From: Fidelibacterota bacterium
Lineage (GTDB): Bacteria; Pseudomonadota; Alphaproteobacteria; Rhodospirillales; Rhodospirillaceae
Assembly (NCBI GenBank): GCA_947476275.1
Contig: CANJPQ010000011.1
Coordinates: forward strand, 62,001-126,000
Length of the DNA stretch: 64,000 nucleotides
Reading direction: 5' to 3'
Shown here: positions 29,011 to 39,800 of the stretch, piece after piece
How positions within the stretch are numbered: position 1 is the stretch's first letter
Layout: every line of letters begins with the position of its first letter
Notes under the pieces: generated by a model
What the model was told of the DNA's origin: nothing
Database searches by the model: none
Seen by the model: only the letters and a program-made list of their open reading frames with translations
Translations under genes and position numbers: made by a program

Positions 29011-29757
29011 GTGATGGGCTCCTACCTAAGCGCGTCGACCAAGAAGCAAATAGATGATCTGGTCAAATATTTTGTCGACAACCACTCCCTCGTGGATGGT
29101 TTCTTGGAGCAAGTGCTTGTGCATTTGCGACAGTCAAAGTCCCTCCAACACCTCATCCACACCACGAGGTCTCGCACCAAAGAGCCCAGCCATCTAAGAG
29201 AAAAGCTCGAGCGCAAAGCGAAGGCGGCCAAGATTTCTGGACAGCAGTTCAGCATCACGCCGGAAACGCTATTCACAACAGTGACGGATCTGGCAGGCAT
29301 CCGCTTGCTTCACCTCCACACGAGCCAAATCTCCGATATTAACAAGGAAATTCGCTCGATCTTTGAGGAACAGAAGTTTCCGCTGTTGGAAGGCCCCTTC
29401 GCTCGTACATGGGATGACGAATACAGGGAATTTTTCGAGACTATCGGAGTGACAACGCAAAAAAGTCCTACGATGTACACAAGCGTGCACTATGTAATTG
29501 CGTCGGGGTCTAGGACCACCATTACCTGCGAAATACAGGTAAGAACTCTGATGGAAGAAGTGTGGGGTGAGGTAGACCACACAATCAACTATCCGACGCC
29601 TGCGACAAGCGTCGCCTGTCGGGAACAGATCCGCGCTTTGGCGCGTGCTACCTCGAGTGCAACGCGGCTAGTCGACTCGATTTTTGCGACGGTAAAGGAC
29701 ATCAGTGAACACGCTGAGGCGGCGGCGAAACCGAAGAAGGCGAAACCGAGGAAGTGA
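29011..29757 (+). CDS. RelA/SpoT-domain nucleotide pyrophosphokinase-like protein
   Basis: A 248-residue small alarmone-synthetase-like protein with the RelA/SpoT synthetase domain and no HD hydrolase domain. Visible motifs are HTTRSRTKEPSHLREKLERK (ATP/GTP-binding basic stretch, about residues 50-69), VTDLAGIRLLHLH (the DxxGxR-type metal motif, about 91-103), MYTSVHYVIA and CEIQVRTLMEEVWGEVDH (the ExQxRT active-site motif, about 174-191). The C-terminus is Lys/Pro-rich. GTG 29011 is directly followed by ATG 29014, and either may be used. Family members make (p)ppGpp or pyrophosphorylate tRNA ends or ATP, and several are toxins. Tight linkage to a ParA ATPase and an unknown first gene suggests a regulated toxin in a defence unit; not proven. 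Confidence 0.85.
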   Translation: MMGSYLSASTKKQIDDLVKYFVDNHSLVDGFLEQVLVHLRQSKSLQHLIHTTRSRTKEPSHLREKLERKAKAAKISGQQFSITPETLFTTVTDLAGIRLLHLHTSQISDINKEIRSIFEEQKFPLLEGPFARTWDDEYREFFETIGVTTQKSPTMYTSVHYVIASGSRTTITCEIQVRTLMEEVWGEVDHTINYPTPATSVACREQIRALARATSSATRLVDSIFATVKDISEHAEAAAKPKKAKPRK

Positions 29758-29969
29758 TCCGGCGTACACATGCTCCGTCACTTCTCAATGCCAAGAGTAG
29801 ACATTCCATAATCGCCTGCGTCGCGATGCCCCGCTGCTTACGTGTGCGGCCGCTAGATGATATCTATCATCGCAGCGGTCGTGCCTGAAGGCATCCCTCG
29901 CGCTAGGCAACGTGTATGCTGAGGCGCCTCACATAGGCGCAACGAAGAAGTGCCAATCCGAGGTCAATA
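29758..29969. promoter_or_regulatory. upstream region of the Hma-type operon
   Basis: A 212-bp gap before the helicase gene with no reading frame. It contains the inverted pair GATGATA / TATCATC (29856-29872), a likely operator-type palindrome about 100 bp before the start. Confidence 0.35.
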
Positions 29970-32900
29970 ATGTCCGGTTTCGATGAGCTACAGCCCGGCG
30001 CTCGCGTGAAAGGCCTCGATGCGTCCGGGGTCGTTGAAATCGTATCTGTATCTCACTTCGGGCCAGATGCCGTAAACCTTGTGTTCCGCGTTGATGGACG
30101 TGTCGGCGAACGCCTCGTATACCGTGGCGAAGACACTTCCTTCGAGTTCGTCGAAGCTGGACGGACCTATGCGTTCGATGCTGACGGAGAACTGCTTCGC
30201 CTAGCTTCGGAAGCCTACCGCATTCGCCTAGCCCATCTATTCGACCCATATCTCGCCATCAGCTCTTCACAAATCGAAGCGCTTCCGCACCAGATCACTG
30301 CCGTCTATGGCGAGATGCTGCCCAGACAGCCGTTGCGTTTCTTGCTTGCCGATGACCCAGGAGCGGGAAAGACCATCATGGCGGGGCTCTTGATCAAAGA
30401 GCTACTCATTCGTGGTGATCTTGAGCGCTGTCTAATTGTCGCCCCGGGTAGTTTGGTCGAACAATGGCAGGATGAGCTCTTTGATAAGTTCGGCCTTAGT
30501 TTCGACATTCTCACCCGAGACCAAATCGAGGCCTCGGTGTCTGGCAACCCTTTCATCGAAAAGTCTCGGCTGATCTTGCGCCTCGACATGGCTGCACGAT
30601 CAGACGAACTGAAGGCGAAACTCGCCGCTGCCGCTGACTGGGACTTGATCATCTGTGACGAAGCGCACCGTATGGCAGCGTCGTATTTTGGTGGCGAGGT
30701 CAAGGAAACCCAACGCCACAAGCTCGGCAAGCTTCTTGGAACACGTACCCGCAATTTTCTCTTGATGTCGGCCACACCTCACAACGGCAAAGAAGCTGAT
30801 TTCCAGCTTTTCATGGGGTTGCTAGATGCCGACCGATTTGAAGGCCGCTTTCGTGAAGGCGTTCATAAGGCCGACGTTACCGACATGATGCGCCGCCTGA
30901 CTAAAGAAGAGCTATATCGCTTCGACGGAACCAGGCTGTTTCCGGAGCGCCGGGCTTACACGGCGAGCTACGCTCTATCTCCAGCCGAAGCCGACCTCTA
31001 TCAGGCTGTGACAACCTATGTCCGCGAGGAGATGAACCGTGCGGATCGAAGCGGTGACGACAAGCGTCGCTCAAACGTTGGGTTTGCACTCCAGATATTA
31101 CAGCGTCGCTTGGCCTCATCACCGGCCGCAATCCACAAATCTCTTGAACGCCGTCGCAAGAGGCTAGAGGAGCGTTTGCGCGAAGAAAGACTGGGGCGGC
31201 AAGGTGGGTCCGAAACGTTGGCGTCTGTTCCCTCCGTGCCATCAATCGACCCAGATGATCTCGATGAAGTTCCTGGCGATGAAGCCGAGGAGATCGAAGA
31301 AGCCATTGTCGATCAAGCAACGGCCGCTCGTACTCTGCGGGAGCTTGAGGCGGAAATAGTCATTCTTAAGGACCTTGAGGAACGAGCACTAAAACTCAAA
31401 CTTTCCGGCCAAGACGCGAAATGGCAGCAACTTCAGTCGATCCTCGACGAGCCCGTAATGCTCGACAAGGCGTCGGGCCTACGAAGAAAGATCATTATCT
31501 TCACCGAACCAAAGGACACGCTCGAATATCTTCAGCAGAAGATTTCCTCGCGCGTCGGCGATCCGGCTAGTGTCGTGGTGATCCACGGCGGCGTTGCTCG
31601 CGAGGCGCGGCGCGCATCTATCGCCGCATTCAACTCCGATCCGCTCGTCCGCGTCATGATTGCAAACGATGCCGCTGGGGAAGGTGTAAACCTTCAACGC
31701 GGTGCGCACCTCATGGTCAACTATGATCTGCCCTGGAACCCAAATCGCCTGGAGCAGAGGTTTGGCCGCATCCACCGCATTGGTCAGACCGAGGTCTGCC
31801 ACCTCTGGAACCTCTGTGCTACCAACACACGTGAAGGCGAAGTCTACCGGCGGCTGCTGGAGAAACTTGAGGAGGCTCGCGCTGCCCTGGGAGGCAAAGT
31901 CTACGACGTTCTCGGAGAGTTATTCGAAGGCCATGCCCTCCGGGACCTCTTGGTTAACGCCATACGATACGGCGACCACCCGGAGAGAAAGGCCGAACTA
32001 CTAAGAGTGGTCGATGGTGTAGTCGACGTTCAAGCCATCGAAAAGCTAGTGGCAGAGCGGAAACTCACCTCCGAGGGTATGAACCCCAGCTCTGTTGCTG
32101 AAATCCGCGAGGCGATGGAACGTGCATCTGCCCGCCGTCTTCAACCGCACTTTATAGGAGCCTTCTTTCGCGAAGCCTTGACGCTCTTAGGGGGGCGTAT
32201 CTCAGAGCGTGAAAAAGGTCGCTTCGAGATTACGCGCGTGCCCCCAATCCTGAAGGATCGTGATCGCCTTATAGGTCGAAGTGATCCGGTCTTGGACCGC
32301 TATGCCCGGGTAACGTTCAATAAGAGCTTGGTTATTGGCTCACCGCAGGCCGAACTGCTATCGCCGGGACACCCGCTTTTGGAAGCTGCGGTGGACGTTA
32401 TCCTTGAACGGTTCCAACCGCTGATGCAACAAGGCGGGGTCTTGGTCGATGATGCGGATGCGACGACCGATCCACGCCTTTTGATCTATCTTGAGCACGC
32501 CATTCGGGACGGTCGTGCTGGGCGCACGGGCGAGCCCAATGTTGTCTCGCAGCGGCTTCAATTTATTTACCTCAAAGAAGACGGTTCCGCATTCGACGGT
32601 GGTCCAGCGCCGTATCTGGATTGTCGGCCCGCAAGCGCAGACGAGCGCACCAAACTAACGGAAGTAATCGCTGCTCCGTGGCTTTCGAGCGGCGTGGATA
32701 GCAGAGCGCTCGGCTTTGTTATCGCCAATCTTGTTCCAGCGCATTTGGCGGAAGTCAAACAGCGCAGAATGGCGGAGGTAGAAAAGGTTGAACGTGAGGT
32801 TCGTGCGCGGCTCACCCGAGAGATCAATTACTGGGACGCACGCGCTGCTCGGCTGCGGGAACAGGAACGTGCTGGTCAAGATCAACGTATCAATGCCAGC

Positions 32901-33488
32901 AACGCAGAGGCAGTAGCTGCCCGCCTAGTCGAACGCTTACATCGTCGTCAGGGCGAACTGGATAGGGAACGCCAGATCACTGCCTTGCCGCCAATCTTGA
33001 AGGGGGCGGCGCTTGTCGTACCGAAGGGTCTTCTTGATCGGCTGGGGTCGACGGTTAAAGCCGAACCGGATGGGTTTGCAGAAGATGTGGATAGCCGAGC
33101 CGTCGTCGAGAAACTGGCCATGGATGCAGTGATGGCAGCTGAACGCTCCATCGGACACCAGCCGACAGACGTATCTGCTCAAAAGAAAGGCTATGACATT
33201 GAAAGCCGTGAGCCGAAGTCTGGGCACCTCAGGTTCATCGAGGTGAAGGGGCGGCATGCAGCGGCGCGCGACGTGATAATCACTAAGAACGAGATATTGG
33301 CGTCGCTGAATGCACCGGAGGCGTTCTACTTGGCATTGGTCAAAGTGGACAACGGTTTCGCGCATGAGCCTATTTACGTCCAGCGCTTCTTTAAACGCGA
33401 CCTTGGCTTTGCGGAAACGGCCGTTGTGTTCAATTTGGATGATCTCCAATCCTTAGGTCAGAGACCAGCCGAGCGGGGCGAAAGCTAA
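29970..33488 (+). CDS. SNF2-type helicase with C-terminal DUF3883 domain (Hma-type defence operon)
   Basis: Large 1172-residue superfamily 2 translocase. The helicase core has Walker A DDPGAGKT (about 128-135), DEAH (about 230-233), LLMSATPHNGKE, and in the second RecA domain NDAAGEGVNLQRG and QRFGRIHRIGQ (about 596-606). After a long helical part, residues about 1074-1095 show GYDIES and RFIEVKGRH, the D...ExK pattern of a DUF3883 restriction-endonuclease-like domain. It heads a four-gene operon whose next genes are 1 nt away or overlap. A helicase with a DUF1156 methyltransferase and a DUF499 ATPase is the make-up of the Hma (helicase-methylase-ATPase) antiphage group. The helicase is also similar to DISARM DrmD, but the DISARM genes drmA, drmB and drmC are missing. 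Confidence 0.88.
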   Translation: MSGFDELQPGARVKGLDASGVVEIVSVSHFGPDAVNLVFRVDGRVGERLVYRGEDTSFEFVEAGRTYAFDADGELLRLASEAYRIRLAHLFDPYLAISSSQIEALPHQITAVYGEMLPRQPLRFLLADDPGAGKTIMAGLLIKELLIRGDLERCLIVAPGSLVEQWQDELFDKFGLSFDILTRDQIEASVSGNPFIEKSRLILRLDMAARSDELKAKLAAAADWDLIICDEAHRMAASYFGGEVKETQRHKLGKLLGTRTRNFLLMSATPHNGKEADFQLFMGLLDADRFEGRFREGVHKADVTDMMRRLTKEELYRFDGTRLFPERRAYTASYALSPAEADLYQAVTTYVREEMNRADRSGDDKRRSNVGFALQILQRRLASSPAAIHKSLERRRKRLEERLREERLGRQGGSETLASVPSVPSIDPDDLDEVPGDEAEEIEEAIVDQATAARTLRELEAEIVILKDLEERALKLKLSGQDAKWQQLQSILDEPVMLDKASGLRRKIIIFTEPKDTLEYLQQKISSRVGDPASVVVIHGGVAREARRASIAAFNSDPLVRVMIANDAAGEGVNLQRGAHLMVNYDLPWNPNRLEQRFGRIHRIGQTEVCHLWNLCATNTREGEVYRRLLEKLEEARAALGGKVYDVLGELFEGHALRDLLVNAIRYGDHPERKAELLRVVDGVVDVQAIEKLVAERKLTSEGMNPSSVAEIREAMERASARRLQPHFIGAFFREALTLLGGRISEREKGRFEITRVPPILKDRDRLIGRSDPVLDRYARVTFNKSLVIGSPQAELLSPGHPLLEAAVDVILERFQPLMQQGGVLVDDADATTDPRLLIYLEHAIRDGRAGRTGEPNVVSQRLQFIYLKEDGSAFDGGPAPYLDCRPASADERTKLTEVIAAPWLSSGVDSRALGFVIANLVPAHLAEVKQRRMAEVEKVEREVRARLTREINYWDARAARLREQERAGQDQRINASNAEAVAARLVERLHRRQGELDRERQITALPPILKGAALVVPKGLLDRLGSTVKAEPDGFAEDVDSRAVVEKLAMDAVMAAERSIGHQPTDVSAQKKGYDIESREPKSGHLRFIEVKGRHAAARDVIITKNEILASLNAPEAFYLALVKVDNGFAHEPIYVQRFFKRDLGFAETAVVFNLDDLQSLGQRPAERGES

Positions 33489-33489
33489 A

Positions 33490-33885
33490 ATGCGCTTGTC
33501 ACTAACCGCGACCGAGGTTGGGGCGCTGGCCAACCGTCACTATCGAGGCTCCAGCGCACCGCTCTCGAAAAACAAGACTGACGATCGGCCTGATGACCCT
33601 GATTGGTGGCGGCTCCCGAAGAAAACGGAGGGCTTCAACTCGCAACGTCATGCTGGCGCGCTCGGGCTTTGCCTCGAACTCGCGAAACATTCGTTCGTTG
33701 CCATTCCACAGAATTGCTTTCCCGCGCAGTTCGAAGTCTCCGATGCCAAGCCCCTACGTCCAGACAAAGGCTTTATTAAGATGTGCCTCAATAGCGAGCC
33801 GGCGTTGCTAAGTTGTCGGGTCGAAAATGGAACATTGCTTTTCGAATTGACCACAGCAGGTCGCGATTGTTTAGAAGCCCCATGA
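33490..33885 (+). CDS. small protein inside the Hma-type operon
   Basis: A 131-residue protein of unknown function, starting 1 nt after the helicase stop (TAAAATG) and overlapping the methyltransferase start as ATGA. It reads MRLSLTATEVGALANRHYRG at the N-terminus, has DDPDWWRLPKK, and a C-terminal strand-rich part (NGTLLFELTTAGRD). Coupling on both sides shows that it is made with the complex, so it is probably an accessory subunit or regulator. I know of no family name. It is not a fragment of either neighbour as far as I can see. Confidence 0.65.
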   Translation: MRLSLTATEVGALANRHYRGSSAPLSKNKTDDRPDDPDWWRLPKKTEGFNSQRHAGALGLCLELAKHSFVAIPQNCFPAQFEVSDAKPLRPDKGFIKMCLNSEPALLSCRVENGTLLFELTTAGRDCLEAP

Positions 33886-36800
33886 CAATTATTCGCAAAA
33901 AACTTATCGAGGTATCGATCCCGCTTGAGGCGATCAACATCGCGTCAGTCCGCGAAAAATCTATGCGTCATGGCCACCCGTCAACACTTCATCTGTGGTG
34001 GGCGCGCCGGCCACTTGCAGCCTGTCGTGCAGTGCTTTTCGCACAGCTCGTTGATGATCCATCATCCTGGCCCGAGCGCTTTCCCACGGAGAAGGATCAG
34101 GATTTGGAGCGGCGAAGGCTGCATAAAGTCATTGAGAGGATGGTGCCTTGGGAGGCTACCAATGATGAGGCGACTGTAAGTGCCGCGCGCTGGGAAATTG
34201 CACGGTCCGTCGCATGGGGACTGGGGGAGGAGCCCCCCCCTAGTGATAACCCCGCCTTGATCCTGCAATACCTGCAATCCAAAGCCCCATCGGTTTACGA
34301 CCCATTTTCCGGTGGTGGGTCGATCCCCTTGGAGGCGCAGCGACTTGGTCTTCGCGCCTACGGCTCTGACCTAAATCCTGTCGCAGTTCTTATTGGAAAG
34401 GCATTGGTCGAAGTTCCGCCAAAGTTCGCGGGTCGCCCGCCAGTCAATCCCGCCGCACAAGTCCAACTTCAACGAGGTGGACACTGGAGCGGAAGAGGTG
34501 CGCACGGGATGGCGGAGGACGTACGCTACTATGGCGACTGGATGTGCAAAGAGGCGGAGAGGCGCATAGGCCACCTCTATCCAAAGGTACGATTGCCTGA
34601 TGGCACGGATGCTACTGGGATAGCGTGGCTCTGGGCGCGAACGGTGCGTTCCCCGGACCCGGCTGCGAGAGGTGCCATGGTGCCTCTCGTCTCTTCCTTA
34701 CTGTTATCGCGAATGGCAAAGAACAATGCTTGGGTAGAAATTGTCACAGACGCCTCTGCAAGAGATGGATGGCGCTTCGAGGTCAAGAGCGGCCCGATAC
34801 CGAAGACCGAGCAGGATAGGCTTAAGAAGGGCACCAAGGGCGAAGGGAGAGGATCGGCATTTTCGTGTGTCCTGACGGGCGCGACAATTTCTGGCGACTA
34901 CATAAAGACTGAGGGTCGGGCGGGGCGACTAGGTGAACGCCTCATGGCGGTCGTCGCCGAAGGGAACCGGTCACGGCTTTATGTCTCTCCCTCAAGCCAA
35001 CAAGAAGCAGTGGCACAATCAGTCGTAGACGACGATCGCGTCCACGAAGCGAGAGCGGGAAGCCTGAGCCAGCCAGTTCCGGAAAAACTTACTGGCGGAA
35101 CATGTTTCGGTTACGGCCTCACTTCCTTCGACAAACTATTCAATGCGAGAGCGCTTATCGCACTAGTGACTTTTTCTGACTTAGTCACCGAAGTGAGAGC
35201 TCGCGTCCTAGCTGACGCACGCGCCGCGGGTTTGCTCGAAGATGAGAAACCGCTGCATGTCGGTGGCAATGGCGCGAATGCCTATGCGGATGCGATTGCC
35301 ACCTATTTGGCATTCAATACAACTAGCCTTGCCAATAGTCTCTCTCAGATATGTACGTGGGATCCTGGTGGGCCGGGCTGGGGAACAAAAGTTCGCAATA
35401 CGTTTTCCCGGCAAGCTCTGCCAATGACGTGGGATTTCGCGGAGATTGGTCCTTTTTCAGGTAACTCCGGAAGCTTTGATGTCAATTTGGAGTATCTGGT
35501 CAAAGCAATATCCGCGTTAGGTGGTGCATCGCCGGGAGAAATAAATAATCTTGATGCAGCAAAGAATGCCCTGCCTTCAAATTCTGTCGTGATATCCACC
35601 GATCCGCCCTACTACGACAATATTGGATATTCTGATCTTTCGGATTTCTTCTACGTCTGGCTAAGACGTTCGCTCCAAAAGATTTGGCCCGAATTATTCC
35701 GTCGCCTGACGACCCCAAAGACGGAAGAACTGGTAGCGTCATCTTATAGGCACGGCGGGCGGAGCGAGGCTGAGGCATTTTTTATGCAGGGCATGAGCCA
35801 AGCTCTGGCCTTGATGCAAAGTGCCGCCACGGAAAGTGAACCCCTGGCCATCTATTACGCCTTCAAGCAGACCGAAATAGCGGAAGAGGGGATCACCTCG
35901 ACGGGCTGGGCTTCATTCCTGCAAGCCATTGTTGATGCCGGGCTCGTGGTCGACGGCACTTGGCCAATTCGAACCGAGCTAGCGAACCGCATGATTGGAA
36001 AGAACGCTAATGCGCTCGCTTCATCTATTGTGCTGGTCTGTAGGAAGCGAGCGCGTCAGGCATCTGATGCAACCCGAACTGACTTTATCCGTGACTTGAA
36101 AAGAGCGTTACCTGGAGCAATTCAAGATATCCGCGGTGCGGGCGTGGGTCCCGTAGATATGCAACAATCAGTGATTGGTCCAGGAATGGGTGTGTTTTCT
36201 CGCTACCGTCAAGTTCTCGAAGATGATGACAGTAAGATGAGCGTCAAGACTGCGCTTAAGATAGTCAATCGTGTCTGGGAGGAGATTGACCAAGAGCTGG
36301 AAGCAAATTTCGACGCAGAGACCCAGGTTGCCCTGGCTTGGTACGGTTCATATGGATTTGATGCCCGTGTATCTGGGGACTTAATCATGCTTGCCAACGC
36401 GAAGAATATTGCCACCGATCAATTGTTTGCTTCTGGTGTGTTCTCAAACCTCAAGGGGAAGGCGGCTCTAACTGTTCGCGAAGAATTGCCAGCCGACTGG
36501 AGCCCATCGACAGACCGGACCCTAACTGTTTGGGAGTGCGTCCAGCACACCGCCCGGGTGCTAAATGCCACAGATGGCGGCGCCGAGGCAGCGGCACGCT
36601 TAGTCGCACAAATGGGATCAAAGGGCGGAGATGCGAGGACGCTGGCATATCGGCTCTTCGAGATTGCGACGCAAAAGGGATGGAGCCCTGAAGCGCTCGT
36701 TTATAACGAATTAGCGCAGGAGTGGCCGCGCCTAGAGGACAGAGGTGCTAAATTTGCAGAACCTGCTGCCAAAGCTCCGGCACAGGCGAGCCTGTTCTGA
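33882..36800 (+). CDS. DUF1156 DNA methyltransferase (Hma-type operon)
   Basis: A 972-residue DNA methyltransferase, probably modifying adenine or N4-cytosine. The N-terminal DUF1156 domain reads LIEVSIPLEAINIASVREKS and STLHLWWARRPLAACRAVLF. The catalytic motifs are DPFSGGGSIPLEA (motif I, about residues 140-152, where S-adenosylmethionine binds) and TDPPYYDNIGYSDLSDFFY (motif IV, about 573-591). Start ATG 33882 overlaps the preceding stop; the frame is open 69 nt further left but inside the small gene. In the proposed system this enzyme would mark self DNA. A RepB-like role or an ordinary restriction-modification partner is less likely given its size and the flanking helicase and ATPase. 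Confidence 0.88.
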   Translation: MTIIRKKLIEVSIPLEAINIASVREKSMRHGHPSTLHLWWARRPLAACRAVLFAQLVDDPSSWPERFPTEKDQDLERRRLHKVIERMVPWEATNDEATVSAARWEIARSVAWGLGEEPPPSDNPALILQYLQSKAPSVYDPFSGGGSIPLEAQRLGLRAYGSDLNPVAVLIGKALVEVPPKFAGRPPVNPAAQVQLQRGGHWSGRGAHGMAEDVRYYGDWMCKEAERRIGHLYPKVRLPDGTDATGIAWLWARTVRSPDPAARGAMVPLVSSLLLSRMAKNNAWVEIVTDASARDGWRFEVKSGPIPKTEQDRLKKGTKGEGRGSAFSCVLTGATISGDYIKTEGRAGRLGERLMAVVAEGNRSRLYVSPSSQQEAVAQSVVDDDRVHEARAGSLSQPVPEKLTGGTCFGYGLTSFDKLFNARALIALVTFSDLVTEVRARVLADARAAGLLEDEKPLHVGGNGANAYADAIATYLAFNTTSLANSLSQICTWDPGGPGWGTKVRNTFSRQALPMTWDFAEIGPFSGNSGSFDVNLEYLVKAISALGGASPGEINNLDAAKNALPSNSVVISTDPPYYDNIGYSDLSDFFYVWLRRSLQKIWPELFRRLTTPKTEELVASSYRHGGRSEAEAFFMQGMSQALALMQSAATESEPLAIYYAFKQTEIAEEGITSTGWASFLQAIVDAGLVVDGTWPIRTELANRMIGKNANALASSIVLVCRKRARQASDATRTDFIRDLKRALPGAIQDIRGAGVGPVDMQQSVIGPGMGVFSRYRQVLEDDDSKMSVKTALKIVNRVWEEIDQELEANFDAETQVALAWYGSYGFDARVSGDLIMLANAKNIATDQLFASGVFSNLKGKAALTVREELPADWSPSTDRTLTVWECVQHTARVLNATDGGAEAAARLVAQMGSKGGDARTLAYRLFEIATQKGWSPEALVYNELAQEWPRLEDRGAKFAEPAAKAPAQASLF

Positions 36801-36814
36801 TAGGAGGGCCAACA

Positions 36815-39800
36815 ATGTCTATTGAAAAAGAGAACCTTCGGCGCGTTCAAGACGGTCTTTTTCACCTTCAACGCGGGCTTGCGCCCTTCGTCGAAGGCAA
36901 AATGAAGGGCAAGCATGGCGTAGATTGGCTTCGCTACTCTAGTCGAGCGCAGGGCTCTTCCGCCAATTCTCAATTAGACGCCTATGGCCTCCTGAAGACC
37001 ATGGTCGACAATTGGCGCGATGTCTTCGAGGAAAGCTTTAGCCGGAACGATAAACACAAAGTAAGAAACTTCACCTCGATGGCTCTGGAGGCGCGCAATG
37101 CCACATCTCATCTTACATTGCCATTGCAGGAAGATGAGGCGCTCAGATACCTCGATGCGATACATCAGCTTCTATTGAAGACAAAGGCTCCAGAGGCAGA
37201 GGTAAGCGAACTCAAGAAGCTCTATGAAGCTCAACGAAAATCTGGTGCGGCGGCGGCGGCAGCCACGGCGGGTGCTGCGCCCTCGGCCACTCCCCTGTTG
37301 ACGCCAGTCGACAGCGACGCCACGGCAAAATTGTTGAAGCCGTGGATCGAAGTAGCTCTTCCGCACCCCGATGTACTTGCCAACCGTTTCAAGGAGGCTG
37401 AGTTTGCAGCTGATTTGTTTTCGGTCGATGCTGGCCATGCATCAGAAGACTACGCGACACCCGAAAGCTTTTTTCGCATCACGTTTCTGACCGAAGGGCT
37501 AAAGCGGGTCTTGCTGTCGGCCTTGCAGCGGCTCGGTGGGGCCGGCGGCGATCCTGTCATCGGCCTTCAGACGGCCTTCGGTGGAGGCAAAACTCACACG
37601 ATGCTTGCGGTACTCCACGTCGCCAAATCAGCGGACCTCAAGATCCTTGATGGCATCAAGCCATTGATCGACCAGGCGAGCCTCAAGAAATGGACGAAGC
37701 CAAAAGTCGCCGTCTTCGTAGGGTCCTCGAAGGGCACCGATGTTTCGTTGAACCTTAGGGACGGACCCAGCGTGCATACCCTCTGGGGCTATATCGCATG
37801 GCGCTTGGCCGGGGATGCGGGGTTGAAGGTTGTTCACGAAGCCGAGAAGGCTCGCACCAACCCTGGCTCCGAACTCATGGTGGAAGTTTTCAAGCTGGCG
37901 GGGCCGAGCGTCATATTGCTCGATGAGCTTGTCGCATTTGCCCGACAGCTGCCTGATGACCGCTTTGAGGCTTTCCTCTCATTTATTCAGTCGCTGACCG
38001 AAGCTGCAAAGATGGTGCCGGGCATTTTGATTGTCGGGTCCCTTCCCGAGAGTGATTTGGAAGCTGGCGGGGATAAAGGCGTGCAAGCCCTGCGCCGCCT
38101 TCAAGCCGTGTTCGGCCGGGTCCATTCCTCATGGCTTCCGGCGTCGGGCAATGAGACCTACGAGATCATCCGTCGCCGCCTGTTCCAGCCGCTCGATAGT
38201 GATGGTGAGAAGTCACGGGAGGAAACCGTAAGGGCTTTTCATGATCTCTATCGCAAGAATGCGGCAGAATTTCCGCCTGAAGCGAAAGAGGCCCGGTATC
38301 TAGAACTGCTACGGTTGTCCTATCCCATACATCCGGAATTGTTCGACCGCCTTTCAAAAGATTGGGCGAGCCTGGAGAAATTTCAGCGGACCCGAGGTGT
38401 GTTGCGCTTTATGGCGAATGTGGTCGGCGTGCTGTGGCACGCCCGGGTAAGTGACCCGATGATTACTCCGGCGCGTGTGCCTATCACTCATGAGCGCATT
38501 AGAGCCAGCGTTCTCTATCCGCTCGATCCCGGTTTCGGGGCCGTCGTTGATGGAGAAGTCGATGGAGAAGGGTCGCTGCCAGCGCGCATGGAAGCAAACC
38601 CAAGTCGGCGAATATCCCAACTTCGTGCCGCTACCCGCGCCGCGCGTGCGGTGTTCCTTTGTTCTGCCCCAATGGCTGGACGGCCCAATGCGGGTCTGAC
38701 CGGTCAAGGATTGCGTTTGGCTTGCGCCGAGCCGGGAGACCAGCTCGCGATCTTTGGGGAAGCTCTTCGCGAACTGTCCGAAAAGGCAACGTATCTCTAC
38801 GAGGAGACTGGCCGCTACTGGTTCTCTACTCAAGCGACGCTCAATCGTATTGCAGATGATCGGGCGAAGAATTTCCCTGATCACGAGGTGGATGCAGTAG
38901 TTGTCCAGGTTCTCCGCGACGACGCCGCGTCGAAAGGGGGGTTTCATAGGGTCTATGCCGCACCGGACGACCCCACCTCGATTGACGAGGCTTCGTCTCT
39001 ATCTCTTGTCATTATGGGACCATCCGCCTCCCACTCAGGCAAGGGCGCCGCAAAATCCTTGGCTACTGACGCGGTTGCGGATGCGCTAACCCGATGCCGC
39101 GCCGCGCAAAGACGCTTCCGGAATACTCTCCTTTTTTCCGTACCCGATGAGGGATTGCTGGGCACCGCTCGCGAGGCGATGCGTAGGTCGTTGGCGTGGT
39201 CGTCAATAGTAGCCGATAAGCGGCTGCAAGAGCAGATGACACAAATCCAAGCAATTGATGCGCGGGAGAAAGCTAAGACCGCAAGCGAAGGTGCTCAAAA
39301 GGCAGTCCGGCTTGCATGGAGCCACGTTCTTTTTCCCGAGAAGGATGCCGACACCGCGGCAGGCGCGGCTTTTCACCTGCAACACCTTTCGATCACGTCA
39401 AAAGACAGAACTGCCATCCCCGGAGCGCTCTATGAGAAAGCCAGGGGTGACGGCATTATCAAAGAACGCCTGGGACCCGATAGCCTCGCATTGCAACTAA
39501 AGCCCCTCTGGGCTGAAGAAAAGGCGCACCTACCTATTTCAGAAATTGCCGAATGGTTTGCCTCCTACGTCTACCTTCCGAAATTGCGAGACCGTGTGGT
39601 TCTTGAGGGCGCGATCCGGGATGCTGTGGCAAAACTCGACCCGTCGTTCGGATACGCAGATGCGTACGATGAGGCGTCAAAAAAATATGCTGGGCTCGCA
39701 TGGGGAAAGTCTCTGCCCGAAATCTTCCCTCCAACGGCAGTGCTGGTTCGTGCCGACGCGGCTCTTCAGCAGCTTAAGGAGGCAACTCCAGGATTGCCCC

